Shown here: in pieces, positions 10,902 through 22,451 of the stretch | Numbering within the stretch: the stretch's first letter is position 1 | How the letters are laid out: each line of letters opens with the position of its first letter | NCBI GenBank assembly: GCA_020746835.1 | Contig: JAGPNK010000002.1 | Location: 930,001-994,000 of the forward strand | Source: Stachybotrys elegans | Lineage: Eukaryota > Ascomycota > Sordariomycetes > Hypocreales > Stachybotryaceae | Direction: 5' to 3' | DNA: 64,000 nt | Translations under genes and position numbers: made by a program | Notes under the pieces: model-generated | Told to the model about the DNA's origin: nothing | Databases searched by the model: none | Seen by the model: only the letters and a program-made list of their open reading frames with translations

Positions 10902-11798
10902 ATTGCCGCTGCCATTGCCAATGGAAGAGTGCTCGAACCATGGATAAAGTGGGAGACGCGAGGAGCGTGATTCTTGGGGCACGCATTTGAAGCGAAAGCA
11001 CGTGATCCCACCACCAAAACCTTAGTAGCTGCCTCCTACAACCTACAAGTACTGAGGCACTACTAACTTAGTACCTAAGCACTGTAACTACTTGTAACTT
11101 GCAAGAAACCTGGATTCACACTCAAACCTCCAATTCCAACTGCCGCATTGCACGCGTGCAACCTCCTCACAGTGTCCAATGAGGCCCAGGGATTCGACAG
11201 CAGCGCCCCACCACGGCAATGGCATGGTGGCGTTGTTGGAAGACGGCTCCATCCGCTCTCGATTGTGAATACGATGGCCGCGCGGGGACATGATCATGAT
11301 CCAGACTCCTCGAGAAGGATGGCAGAATTCTTTGGAGCGTCCAAATAAGGGACTGGCCCCTGCAAGCGGCAAGGCAGTGGGCGAAAATTATTCTTTTATG
11401 CTTGATTTCTGGAGCCAATGTGGTCACCAGGCTGGAATACGAGGACGGTTTAATGAGCAGCCCAACGCGCCAAGGAGCGATTTGAGATGACCCTTGGCTT
11501 GCCTGACTCCGTCTCATCAGTCCCGAGGCAAAATGTGGGGTGAATGCCCAGGGAGCCCTACCTTCCATTCAGAATTACTGCCGCAGATCATGGCTAGGCA
11601 TGGACCTTACACGATAGCTGCGGAGCAGGCTGGATACCGACAAAGGTGCCTGTGCTGGGAGAGGGAGGCGCGCGATTCGGGCATGATCGTGCAGTCCGGA
11701 GTGTATGTATATATGCCGTCGGCCTTGCGCTCGTCAATTCGGTGCTTCTTCATGCTCCCTCACTCGTTTCCCGAGCACCCCTCTTTCTAATCCTAATC
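10902..11798. promoter_or_regulatory. Divergent promoter region (SNF2 gene / amine oxidase)
   Basis: About 900 bp separate the two starts. Around 11020-11100 is a cluster of short CTAC/GTACCTA/GTAACT motifs. Short overlapping frames exist on both strands but none has family motifs or fungal splice structure. Confidence 0.4.
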
Positions 11799-13857
11799 AT
11801 GCGGTTCGTCTCTGCCGTCACGGCCCTGGCCATCACTGGCACGTCTGCCCTCAAGTGCCGTGATACGGATCCCAACGTCAAGGGGCCGTACATTGCCGCC
11901 AAAGCTCCGCTTGAGAACATTTTTGCGCCTATCTCTGCCGACGAAGCAAACGATATCAGAGAGTTTTTGGATCGCCAGTCCAATGTCACCATGTGTGTAT
12001 TTCCCATCTAATCTAAGGGCTTGTCGCTGACCCTCTTTGTTAGCCCCTCGGATATCTTTTTCAACACCTACGACGGCTTGTGGTTGCTGGCGCCCAATAA
12101 GACTGAGGCGACGGCCTATCTGGACGGCCATGGCCCTAAGCCGCCGCGCTACGCCCGCGGCTTCGGTACCTCCAACTGTTTTGACCGTGAATTCATGATT
12201 GGGTACGGAAATGTCCAAGCTCGTCATGCCCAGTTTGATCAAGCTGACTCGATGACAGGCCGCTTCCTGTCTCAAACCTGACCAAGGCTACCCCCCTGAC
12301 ATACACCAACCACGGCAACTCAGATATCAGGAACAGCTGGTGTGACGCCGAATCCACCAATGGTCGCAGGGACCGGGCAAAGAGAGAAATCCATGAGGCG
12401 AGGAGGAAGAAGATTCAGCGCAGAGATCCCCACAACCCATACGAGGAGGAGATGAAATGGAGCGGACGAGAGCTCCCACACGACCAAAAGGCTCCCCCTG
12501 TTGCCATCCTCCCGGACGGCGCCCGTCACGAATTTGACCCCAAGCAGAACTACGTCTCCTGGAGTGAGTGTCCTCGCACTGCGTTCCCAACAATGCTAAC
12601 CAAGCAACAGTGGATTTCACCTTCTTCATCAGCACTGGCCCAGCCGGCGTGTCCATTCACGACGTCCGCTTCCAGGGCGAACGAGTTGTTTACGAACTCG
12701 CCATGCAGGAAGCTCTTGCCCACTATGCCGGTCCTGATAAGAGACAGACTGATGCTTCGTACCTTGACGTTACGATTGGCTTCACGCAATACAACTTGAT
12801 CCCGGGATACGATTGCCCCAGCTACGCGACCTACACTGACGCTTTCTGTCTTTTCGAGTTCGCCAAGGACTATCCCATGAGCCGCCACCGAGACTACCCC
12901 TACTATCACGCAACCCAGAATATTGCCTTCCTCCTGCGAACTGTCAGTACTGTGTCAAACTACGACTATCAGACCACATACGAGTTCTATCACGATGGCT
13001 CCATTCAGGTCCTTGTGCGTGCTACAGGCTATATCCAGGGCTCCACTGTCGTCGACGTCCCGGGCGATCGCGAGTATGGTTTCCGCATCCGACCAGAGCT
13101 CTCCGGGTCCATGCACGATCACGTCCTCAACTTCAAGGCCGATCTTGATGTCCAGGGGCGGAACAACACCTTGTTCAAGACTGAATTCGTTCCGCACTCT
13201 GAGGTGTATGACTGGTCCGACGGCGAGGTCATCAACACAATGAAGGTTGAGCGCAGCTTCATCACCAATGAGGACCAGGGCAAGATCAACTGGGCCGCGA
13301 ACGCTGCCGCTGCGTATTCCATTGTTAACAAGGACAAGGTCAACGAGTTTGGCGAGTACCCTGGATACCGTATCTACCCATCAACTGGATCCCCGATCCA
13401 TGTTACTGTCCAGAACTCGACTGTCTTCGGAAAGCTCATTGACTGGGCAGCGCACCACTTTTACATCCTTAAGCGCAAGGATTCGGAGCCTGTTTCGGCG
13501 CACCCCAAGGCTAGGACATGGGATCTGCAGAGTCTCGTTGACTTTAGCCGCTTCTTTGATGGCGAGTCCCTGGAACAGGAGGATCTTGTCCTGTACTTCA
13601 ACCTGGGCATGCACCATATGCCTGACACCTACGACTTGCCAGTCACCGTCTTCCAGGGAGCCCAGTGTGGAATTACCCTGCGGCCCCAGAACTATCAGCG
13701 GAGCGACGCGTCTATCTCTACCAGACAGCAAATTCACATTACAAACATTGAAGACCAGGTCAGGGTTGAGACATATGGCGCTGAGGCACCCTCGGGATCA
13801 TATGACTTGAACAACACGAGCCCGCCATGGTATCCTCTACCAGAGCGGTGGTCTTAA
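11799..13857 (+). CDS. Copper amine oxidase, predicted secreted
   Basis: Four exons, 11799-11992, 12044-12202, 12259-12563 and 12611-13857, with branch sites CTGAC in at least two introns, give 634 residues. Residues 1-17 (MRFVSAVTALAITGTSA) are a signal peptide, so secretion is predicted. The topaquinone Tyr is in the consensus VSNYDY. The upstream block PGYDCPSYATY...FCLFE...RHRDY aligns with animal and plant enzymes. Two copper-binding His are in MHDHVLNFKADLDV, and the third is in GMHHMPDTYDLP. These are family positions that I can see, not modelled structures. The enzyme oxidises primary amines to aldehydes with release of ammonia and hydrogen peroxide, probably for nitrogen scavenging. 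The first intron donor is GTGTGT, weaker than the others. The gene is convergent with the MFS permease. Confidence 0.92.
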
Positions 13858-14113
13858 AGGATATTTCCATATAGAACATTAGGACCTCCAGGAACGAAAT
13901 CAGGGGATCTTGTATTTGTATGTATATGTATATCTACATCATAGTTAATGCCTAGTCGATAATATATCATGGCTGAAGCTTTGTTGTGGCCTCTTCAGAA
14001 GTGGAATTTGACGGTTCGCTGTAATGTCCATTTCTTAGCTTGCAGATGGCTTAGAGGCACATCTCCAGCACTACAATTGACTACAATTGAACCACGAGAA
14101 CCTCCCATCTTCT

Positions 14114-16023
14114 CTACACGCGGAACCTGAAGCCGCGCTCCACCGCCTCGCCGGGTGCTGCGTTAACTGCGCCTGGAACCGGCTCGCCTTTGTCCAGCTT
14201 CTTGTTCAGCCTCACCAGCATGATCCTCAACACCACGGCAGCCGAAATGGACAGCGCTGCCAGCAAGCAGTTGTGGATCCATGCGGCCGTATACCCCGGG
14301 GCGGCTGACGCAGGGTACAGGTAGCTAGTGTAGATGGACGAACCATTGGCAATGGCGTTGATGAAGGCAAGCGCGGCAGCACGCTTGGCTGGTGGTCGGG
14401 GCAACGTGTTGCTGATCCACGCCAGCGCAGTCGTGAAGCCGCTATAGACGCCAGGCACCTAAGGTATGGTCAGAGAATGGACGCCGATGAAAGACGGAGG
14501 GGATCCTACTATGAGAACGATGGCGACATAGCGTGCGGGCACGTTTGTCGTGGACGCTGAAATGATGAATGCCACCATGGCAATGACAAGAGGGCCTGTG
14601 ACGTGAAAGAAGCGCTCGCCTGTCCTGTCTGCATGCCAGGAGTTCAGCAGTGCAGTGATGACAGCGAGGACATACGGAGGCGTGGTCAGAAGAAGCGTGA
14701 CGACGCGAGAGTAGTTGAGGGTCGCAACCACTGTCGGGAAGAAGTTGGTCACGGAGCCGGCAGACACGTTACCGAACAGAAGCACAAGCTGTATTTGTCA
14801 GTATATGGCAAGTGAGGGACGATATGGTGTCGGCCTGTGACGCACCAGAACCCATGTCTTTACGTCCTCGAGCGCCAGCTTGAAGCCGTGCCACAGAGAC
14901 TGCTCAGCACTGTTGGTCCAGTCATCCTGTCCGATATCCTCCTCGACTCTCCAGGCGGCCAGGGCCGTCTCCTCCTCGGTCAGCCACGTCGTGGTTCGAG
15001 GAAAGTTGGGCAGCACAAAGTAAGCCCCGATGGCAATGACGATGGTGATGGCGCCCTCGATGATGAAGAGCCAGCGCCAGGCGCGTAGGCCCCTCGTGCC
15101 GTCCATGTTGGCTGTGATTCCGGCCGAGATGAGCCCTGAGAAGGCGCCCGAAATGAGCGAGCCGGTGTAAAGATAGGTGGTGCGGAGAGCAAGCTCATTT
15201 CGCGTATACCAACAGCTGAGGTAGTAGAGGCATCCAGGCTAGGGCAGTGTTGGCTACGGGCGGTGAAGGGGGGAGGTCGAGGCGACTTACGAAATAAGCC
15301 GCTTCGACGAAACCGAGCCAGAATCGCGCGGCGACGAGGCCTCCGAAGCTTTGACAGGCAGCTGTCGCCGTGGAAATGACACCCCAGACAATCATCTACC
15401 GCGGTCAGCTGGTTGATTTACCGTTGGACATGGTGAAGCACACAGTAGTAGGTAGGTACAGGGCCGGCTTTCCCATCTTGTTGAGCAACAGGTTTGAAGG
15501 GACCTGCATCAAGATATAGCTGCTTGGTGTCAGTGTGTTATACAGGAGCAATGGGATATAGGAACGGACGAACCCGACAAAGAGAATGCTAACGGCCGTC
15601 TATCGAATCGCACGTTAGCTGAGGAACCAACTGAGGAAAATGTTACTTGCCGAGAATTGGGTGCCCTCTGCATCCAGGTTCAGGTCCTCTTCGATACCAC
15701 CAAGTCGGGCGGCGGCAATGTTGTTCCTGGCGGGAGCGTATCAGCAACAGACAGCGACTGCTGCACGGCAAGTCGACGCACCTGTCAATGTAATTTAGGA
15801 TATACATGAGGATTATCATGGGAAGTAGCCGAAGGTCGATTTTCCTAACGAGCTGCTTCTCCTTGAGCTGCCTCTCCTCGGGCGTCCAGTTGCGTATGAT
15901 CTCTGGGGGCGCAAAATCCCGCTTGGCAGCAGGCGCTTCCGCTTCTGCTACCACGGGGCCGACTTCTTCATCCTTGGCCTTGGGGTCCTCCACAGTTGTG
16001 GTCGTCGTCTTTTCTGCACTCAT
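14114..16023 (-). CDS. MFS permease, allantoate/anion:cation symporter (Dal5-like) family
   Basis: Eight exons: 16023-15782, 15726-15651, 15599-15574, 15519-15444, 15395-15291, 15238-14846, 14788-14510, 14458-14114. They sum to 514 codons (513 residues). The frame is open to 16032 but the first ATG is at 16023. After a cytoplasmic tail comes the family core: RKIDLRLLPMIILMYILNYIDR, NNIAAARLGGIEEDLNL, TQFSTAVSILFVGYILMQVP (restored across two introns), then the MIVWGVIS and ARFWLGFVEAAYFPGCLYYLS helices and a central loop with WRWLFIIEGAITIVIA. About twelve membrane segments are expected. Dal5-type members import allantoate, nicotinate, pantothenate or related anions with protons; the substrate here cannot be told. 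Intron 2 uses a GC donor and exon 3 is only 26 nt. It lies tail-to-tail with the amine oxidase gene, but a shared nitrogen role is only a guess. Confidence 0.88.
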
Positions 16024-17102
16024 GGCGTTCAAGGATGCGGTGATTGTCGTGGGAAGGAGACTCGAGAGTTTGTTGTTGGGGAGGGAGCTGTCTCACACGC
16101 CCTAGTACGTTAAATACAATGAGAAGTTCGGATGGAGCAATCAAGGAATGTGACGACAGCCATCGGATGAATGCATGCTGGCTGCTCAAAGGTTGGGGTT
16201 TTTGCAGGCTGGGATGCAAGGTCGGCCGGGGTCGCTGCGGCCACTTGGATGCGACTCCAATCGGCCTCTTCTCGCTGCATCCATCCCTCTGCCCTTACCC
16301 CTCTCGTGCTGCACGAGGCTAGGTCGCTGTGGTATGGCTGATCCCCAGCCCCCAGGTTGTCCTCGTTCGGTACATGATGATCCGCGATGAAGCGTTGGTG
16401 GGTGGGAGGGAGGGGACCTTTGCAACGCAAGGATTACCGCAAGCGATACGGGTAATATGGAAATGGTTCCTTGCGAAACCCCTCATCTGGCACACCGCAA
16501 TGACATGGCCATGCGCTCTGATGTCGGGGAAATGCAACACCTGCCTTATGTGATTGCTATGATTGTGGTGTGTCCGGGGTGAGTTCCCCGGATTTCCGAG
16601 CTCGTCTTAACTAGAGGATCGATGATGGCTATTCGTTTTTGTGGATCGGCTGGACAGTAGCTCTGCTGTGTCGAGGTTCGTGTCGGCTCAATCTCTGGGT
16701 TTCTTTGCATCAAGATATTGAAAAGACCTGGTGTATATCTGCCATTCACATGAGGCTGATAATGTGACGTCTGGCAGCCGACTTGGCAGGAGCGCCTCAT
16801 GGTCGGCGCCAAGAGCCAAGACGGCCAAGTCCGCGGGTGTCGATCCGGGGTAAATAGCACTAGCATTCCACACAATACGAGGTAGGGAGTACTGAGAGAG
16901 GGCTATTTGTACGTATTCACGGCATAACTCAAGGCAAGACGTAACAAATGAGAATATGTAATTGTGAAATATATACATCATAGTGACCAAAGTCAATCTA
17001 TATGACCAACTGAATACCCAAATATGTAACCCGTCGCGCCGATTCCCAAAAAATCCAATACGCCACAGGAGACAGCGCCGATATGTGCAGATGATTTGCA
17101 AT
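16024..17102. other. Intergenic, permease promoter and 3' region of the small mitochondrial gene
   Basis: About 1.1 kb between two minus-strand genes. Overlapping short frames occur at 16110-16430 and 16546-17119, but they lack motifs, have opposing frames of similar length and are judged to be noise. Confidence 0.4.
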
Positions 17103-17418
17103 TTATACATGGCCGTCAAAGAAGGCCTGGGCGGCGAATGGCCAAGTCAGGACACCCACGGCAGTGGGCACGAAGCTGCAGAGACTCGGTCAGTAAACTG
17201 CACAAACTCCGGGATTACATGGCGACTTACAAGACAAGCGTCGTCCCAGACTGCTTGAAGACCTTTCCCCAGTCACCCCTGGCTGCCGACTGCGTCGTCG
17301 GCAGGCGCTCAAAGGGATGGGGCTCCATGGCTCGGAACGCTGCGCGGACGGAGCTGAAGACAGTGTAGTTGCGGCGGCCGACAGCTCGGGCGGCGACTCG
17401 TGCAGCTGCTGGAGACAT
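17103..17418 (-). CDS. Small single-helix mitochondrial protein, possibly COX26-like
   Basis: Exons 17418-17231 and 17175-17103 are joined over a 55-bp intron (GTAAGT donor, GCAG acceptor) into 86 residues. The N-terminus is rich in Ala and Arg with no acidic residue (MSPAAARVAARAVGRRNY), a good mitochondrial presequence. After a soluble linker (HPFERLPTTQSAARGDWGKV) comes one hydrophobic segment, TTLVFFVPTAVGVLTWPFAA, ending QAFFDGHV. The layout matches small accessory subunits of inner-membrane respiratory complexes. Yeast Cox26, a 66-residue single-helix complex IV subunit, also has a Trp-Pro-x-Ala...Phe-Phe ending, so a relation is possible but weak. I do not recognise the family with certainty. 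It is divergent from GPI11 across 820 bp. Confidence 0.7.
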
Positions 17419-18237
17419 GGTGATTATTTGTTGGTTTGTTTTTTTGTGGTAACTGATGTTTTGTTGGAGTGAAGAAGTCGGAAGACTAGTGGTACACCGG
17501 GAGGGAGAGGAGATGTGAGAGTGGTGATTGAACCGGGAGAGGAGAGGTTGTATAATTGAGCTGAGATGCTTTGTTGTTCACAGTTGATGCGATGGAGAGG
17601 AGATTGAAACATCGTCAACCAGGCCAGTTGCCCACCCGTCTTATATGCGAGATCTGGCAGACGATCCCGAGATCTCGCACCGGCTCCCGGCGAAGAGATT
17701 GGTGTGGGAGCCCATATCGAATCTGGACTGGGCAGTTCGTCTCATTGTGAGCAGATGTATCTACGAGCCTCACACCACCCATTGCTTGGGCATCCGGAGG
17801 CGTGAGAGGGCTGCGTGGTGGGATGCGGTGGTGGTGGTGTGATTGTGACTACTTGGCGGGGTTTGGTGGTGCCACTGGCTGTCCCGATTGGGAGCTGAGC
17901 CTAGTCAGCCCGTTCTTACGGGACCCGAGAGATCGAACCACGGGAATGCAGCCCATCTTCATCACATAAGCTGTTTGCTTTGGAATCAAGAGGAGAAGAA
18001 TATTGAGGCTATTCACAATCGAAAATGGAGCATCACCTGCCCGAGGTCCATGATCAAGATGCAGGATGAGAGTCATCAATCTGGAAATTAATGGCAAGGT
18101 CCAGGCTTCAAACATCCCTATTTAGTGTTATCCGTATCATCACGTGACACAGAAGCCATGGGCCAGTTTGATGCCTCCAGACTGAATCCCTCCTACCAAG
18201 GAGATTTCTTCACACCGAGCGACACGACACCCGACAA
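17419..18237. promoter_or_regulatory. Divergent promoter region (small mitochondrial gene / GPI11)
   Basis: About 820 bp with no supportable gene. Just upstream of the minus-strand start is a purine-rich stretch on plus (about 17490-17560), equivalent to a CT-rich leader on the minus strand. Confidence 0.4.
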
Positions 18238-19093
18238 ATGGCAGCAGTCAAGCAAGAAAAGGCGAGTGCGGCCTCCAGCACCGCCGTCGCCGCCTCCCCC
18301 AAGGCTCCTTCGGCCCCGCTCTACCCAATTGCTCTCCACGATGATGCCACGGCCAAGCTCGTGGCCAACGCGAGGCCCGCCGTCCTGGGGGCTCTGCTGC
18401 TCCTCGGCTTCGGTCCGCTCGTAGCCGCCCCCGAGACGGCGCTGCAGTACTCTCTGCCCCTCGTGGCCGCGGTGCAGGTCGCCTACGCCATTCTGTGTCT
18501 CCCCGTGGCGGGGTCCCAGCACTCCAAGCCCGGCAGGAAGACCCGTCCCGGCGAGAAGAAGAAGGCGGATGCCTCCGGGCCCAGCCCCGTCATCGTAAGC
18601 CGACCAATCGAATAACATGGGCAATGGCTCCTACGTGTGGAAGTACTAACTAACACTCTCTTGCTTCTAGGCTGCGATTCTCTCGATACTCCTTACCGCC
18701 ATCGTCACGCCCGCCGTTCACATCATGTTCATCCTCTTTGGCGCGCCGTGCCTCGACAATGTGCTCAACACGCTGCTCTGCTCCGCGCACTTCGCTCTCC
18801 TGGGTCTCTTCCCCGTCTTCTACGCGCGGGCGCTGGACGGCGAGGCCCTGATGGCGCTGGCGGGTGCGTCTGCGCCTCTGGACGAGACGTTTGGCGGGCT
18901 GGCGGGCGCGCTGCTCGGTGCCTGGCTGGGCGCCGTGCCTATCCCGCTGGACTGGGATAGGGAGTGGCAGAAGTGGCCCGTGACCATCGTCGTCGGCATG
19001 TACATGGGATCCTGTCTCTTTGCGAAGCTGTTTGGGTCGGTGCCCTTCCTGTACGGCAAGCGGCTGGGAGTTTCGGAGACCAAGGAGGAGTAG
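18238..19093 (+). CDS. GPI11: GPI-anchor biosynthesis protein Pig-F/GPI11
   Basis: Exons 18238-18594 and 18671-19093 (GTAAGC donor, CTAG acceptor, 76-bp intron) encode 259 residues. After a polar N-terminus there are about six hydrophobic segments, for example ARPAVLGALLLLGFGPLVAA, AAILSILLTAIVTPAVHIM and VTIVVGMYMGSCLFAKLFG. The family signature is AALLGAWLGA-type followed by VPIPLDWDREWQKWPVTIV. Pig-F/Gpi11 is an ER membrane protein that partners the ethanolamine-phosphate transferases (Gpi13 and Gpi7) late in GPI-anchor assembly, needed for fungal cell-wall protein anchoring. Length and membrane layout are typical (about 250 residues). The ATG at 18238 follows directly on ACAA. An upstream ATG at 18158 opens another frame and is not used in this model. 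Confidence 0.92.
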
Positions 19094-21125
19094 AAGGCGA
19101 TTGTACATTACATACACAGCAAGCATGGCAAGGTTAGACAAAAATAACATGAATGGATCAGCACATTAGATGGCACATGGGCATAATAGCAAAGTGGAAT
19201 TTTGCGTGGCAGTGTTTTGGTCAGTAGTGGAGGCAGCAAAAACGCCCGTCGTTTCCACCAGCCTAGCTGAAGATGCTCTGCTTCAGCCACAACGGTTCGC
19301 AAGAGCCACCATGAGGCCACGAGGCCCAGCAGAATCATTTGCGTCGTACGTTAGCGCATCGGCCAGGGTGCTGTGGCTGTCGCAATGATTCAACAAGATC
19401 TGCCGGCGGGACAGAATGGGGCAGAAGCCGTGTGTGGGCTCGTTGATGCCGAATTTCAAGGCACAGCAAGCGGCATCCTTTCCATTGGCATACGACACAG
19501 ATAGCGCCCCAAGGTGCCGTGTATGCCGAACAAAAGTCTTGTCCTGTCTCGCCAAGGCCGCCGAGGGCCAAGGCTTTTTCCCCGACTCAGCTGTTGGACG
19601 AGGATTTGCGTTGGGAGGGCTCCACCGCCTGGTCAGCTCACGGTGCTCCCGGGCGCGAAGCCGGAATATTCGGCAAGGACAAGCCTCTCCCTCTCCCTCT
19701 ACCTACCTGTGTACGTCTTGTCCCTGTACCAGGAGAATCAAGCGATGTGGTTGCAGTGCCGGCACAACCGCCAGTGCCAGGGAACAGCTACATGCATGCT
19801 ACGTATCTGTGGCGGGAACTGGGACCAGCCACGGATGGAATCTAAATCATGGACTAGCGGTTTCCTCGGACCCGTACTGCGGTTTGTTTGGCGTAATAGA
19901 AGAGGGGTTCCTAGGAAGTAGAGCGGGCAGTTCGTTAGATAATGAGATATCAAACAGAAGATGCCCAATGCACAATCCAGAACCAGCTGTCATACTGACG
20001 ACAACATGGTGTGGCTCGGTAGGGCTGTGTGGCGCAGACGTAATCGAATTTTTTGACAGGCATAAGCCACGTTCAATGACAGGCGGAGACGTGACCCGCC
20101 CCCGTTGCAGCTTTGGAGCTCCACGGATGACGTATGACTGCGAGTTGGCCTGCATGCTGCAGAAGGAGAAAGAATGCAATGCTGCTGGGATTTTTTGCCA
20201 TGTTTGCCCAGCTGACAATCAAATCCTCGATTCGATTCCTTAGAGGCAAACCTGGACTAGGAGTCATTGGCCACTTTTCCCCTCCTCCCCTGGTCTCAGG
20301 TTTTGCGACGGTCTTGTTTGGGGCTGATGATTATATTCTTATGTACGATGTAGGTTAGGCGCTCGGTACTAAGTCGATGACGACAGTAACGAAGGAAAAA
20401 AAGGCCAGCCCTCGGATACCTGGAGACAGACGGAAATTACTTGGCACCTCAGTCTTCTTGGCTGGCGGGTAGGCACTGTGGCGGTATGCACACATGTACA
20501 CTACTAAGTCGCCGCGCAGGTATGCATGTACTCTGCATACATCCATGGTCTTGTTGTGAGGCGCTGCAGATGTAATGCTATAGCTAACGAGGCAACACAA
20601 TCACGTATCACGTACAGTAGCAGCTAAAGGTGGCTATCCAGACAGGCATAGGCCTGCCAAGCAAATCCCCATCTCATCTCCCAGTCGCCCGCCCCGTCAT
20701 GGCAACGACGCGTAGGTCCATCTAGGTCGGTATCAGTGAAGCCCCATGCCAAGCCGTCTAGGAAGCACAAGCCCCGGGGCGAATGGGAGTGGCTTGGAAG
20801 GGAGGTGTGCATGCAAAAGCCGGTTCGTACGATCTTTTCTTTCTCTCGGGATGCGTCAGGCTCCTTCTTGGTGTTGCCTTGCCCGAACGGGGAAAAGACG
20901 GTTCTGACGTAGCCACCCGGTAGCTCCCCAATGAACACACCTTCCCTTGATTGCGGCCATCACCCCCCCCCCCCCCTCGAAGTATTTGTATTCCATTCCT
21001 CCCCGTACTTTTGATTCTCTACCAAATCAAACTCGTCTTTCTCGTCTCTCCAAAATCACACCCTTTCGCACCAATCACACATCAAACAACTCTTGTGCTT
21101 CGTTTCGAGCAAACAATCAGTCAAC
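19094..21125. other. 2-kb intergenic stretch before PMP3
   Basis: The stretch has no gene I can support. It includes an unusually long ATG-initiated plus-strand frame at 19416-20243 (275 codons, Cys-rich, no recognised family), treated in the findings. The last 180 bp form the PMP3 leader: a run of 14 C at 20963-20976, then a pyrimidine-rich, purine-poor leader to 21125, typical of strongly expressed fungal genes. Confidence 0.4.
20963..21125 (+). promoter_or_regulatory. Poly-C and CT-rich leader of PMP3
   Basis: A run of fourteen C (20963-20976) is followed by about 150 nt of C/T-rich sequence with CAATCAC and CATCAAAC elements, ending in TCAACATG at the start codon. Pyrimidine tracts near transcription start sites are characteristic of highly expressed filamentous-fungal genes. 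No TATA element is claimed. Confidence 0.5.
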
Positions 21126-21514
21126 ATGCCTTTCACCGCTAGGTAAGCCCTTCGCCGCCGTTTCCGAGCGCCCCGAGCCACGAACAAGACGCCCCATGGC
21201 CTTGCCGTTGTACCGGCGCTCGTCGTGATGCTCTCGTCGCAGGAAACTCGAAGACAAGAGACTCGGAACCGTTGCTAACATATTCTTGCTCTGCAGCGAC
21301 ATTTGCAAGATCATTCTTGCCATTATCCTCCCTCCCGTGGGTGTCTTCCTCGAGCGTGGCTGCGGTGCCGACTTCTGCATCAACATCCTCCTGACCATCC
21401 TCGGTATGTCACGCTCCCTCCTTGGAGCTTGCCAGCCCTCCCTTACTGACTCGTCATCTTTTAGGTTACCTGCCCGGCATCATCCACGCTCTGTACATCA
21501 TTCTGAAGTATTAA
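21126..21514 (+). CDS. PMP3: Plasma membrane proteolipid 3 (PMP3/Sna family)
   Basis: Three exons, 21126-21142 (17 nt), 21297-21403 and 21465-21514, encode 57 residues, close to the usual 52-60. The gene is too finely split to appear as one frame: MPFTAS is completed by the first splice (AG|C), followed by DICKIILAIILPPVGVFLERGC, then the second helix GYLPGIIHALYIILKY. The two membrane helices and the PPVGVFLE motif define the family. Pmp3 is a tiny plasma-membrane hydrophobic protein that influences membrane potential and salt or cation tolerance and is often stress-induced and abundant. A polyadenylation-type AATAAA lies at about 21916, implying a 400-nt 3' UTR. Convergent with ATG7. Confidence 0.95.
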
Positions 21515-22451
21515 GCCACATGCGTTTACACTACACACGGCACCCCGCAGGGGTTCTGAGCTGAGGTCTGTCGTCGACGAGCCCTTGCTGGGGATCCATT
21601 CGTCGCCAGGGTTTTTACGCATCCCTGGTCTCACGGCAGTTCGGCGATGGATTGGCCAGCAGGCCCAGGCCTAAGTCCAGGCCCATTACGTGGTGCTAGC
21701 GAGTGGTGCTTTGCGACAGCGTGACATGACAGCATGGGTCCGTCATCTCAGCCCTGCCCCACGCTCACCCTCGCTCCACTGGCATTCCGCATGATATACG
21801 ATACGAACGAGACGATTGCGCTGCTGCATCGCTTTCCTTTCATTTGTTTGTTCGATTGTCGGGAGCTGGCTCGTTGCTTTACATAATTGATCTCGATACC
21901 CGCCAACTAGCTTTCAATAAAGCATAATACCCAAAACGATGCTACCTGCCATCTGCCAAGAACTGCTGCTGTGAATGAATCAAAGACTGAGTGCATCGCG
22001 TCACTGTTGTTCCGGAACTCGGCTGTGGCTGGTGTCATCCTTGAAAACATGTCAGAATAAGCATACTCTCAACGCCGATCCGCTCAAATGGAGTAGGAAT
22101 TAAGCTTAGAGAACATTGCAGATTGTTAAAACAAACTACTAGTTCCTACCGTGATGCTTCACATACCATAGCAGATCGGTTGAAGTAAGTCCTGGCAAGT
22201 ATTGAACGCGTGTACTAAAGCTACTACGTAAGCTACAGAACCCCCTCCCACTGCTCAGCTCATGTTCAAGATTGTAGCCGCATAGCCAAATAATACCAGC
22301 AAGAGCAAACAAATACTGCACATAATTCCATGCTGGCAACCTTGCAAACGCCATTTATGCCGGTCTAAACCATAAATCAATGACTCCCACACATCCTGTA
22401 CTCTCAACGTAGAAGAGCATGGCGTCGTGTAAAACAGAATACCATCATCTT
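21515..22451. other. Intergenic between PMP3 and ATG7 3' ends
   Basis: This is a convergent 0.9-kb interval holding the PMP3 3' UTR (AATAAA near 21916) and the ATG7 3' UTR. A minus frame at 22139-22354 is hydrophobic but lacks any family motif and is not supported. Confidence 0.4.
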
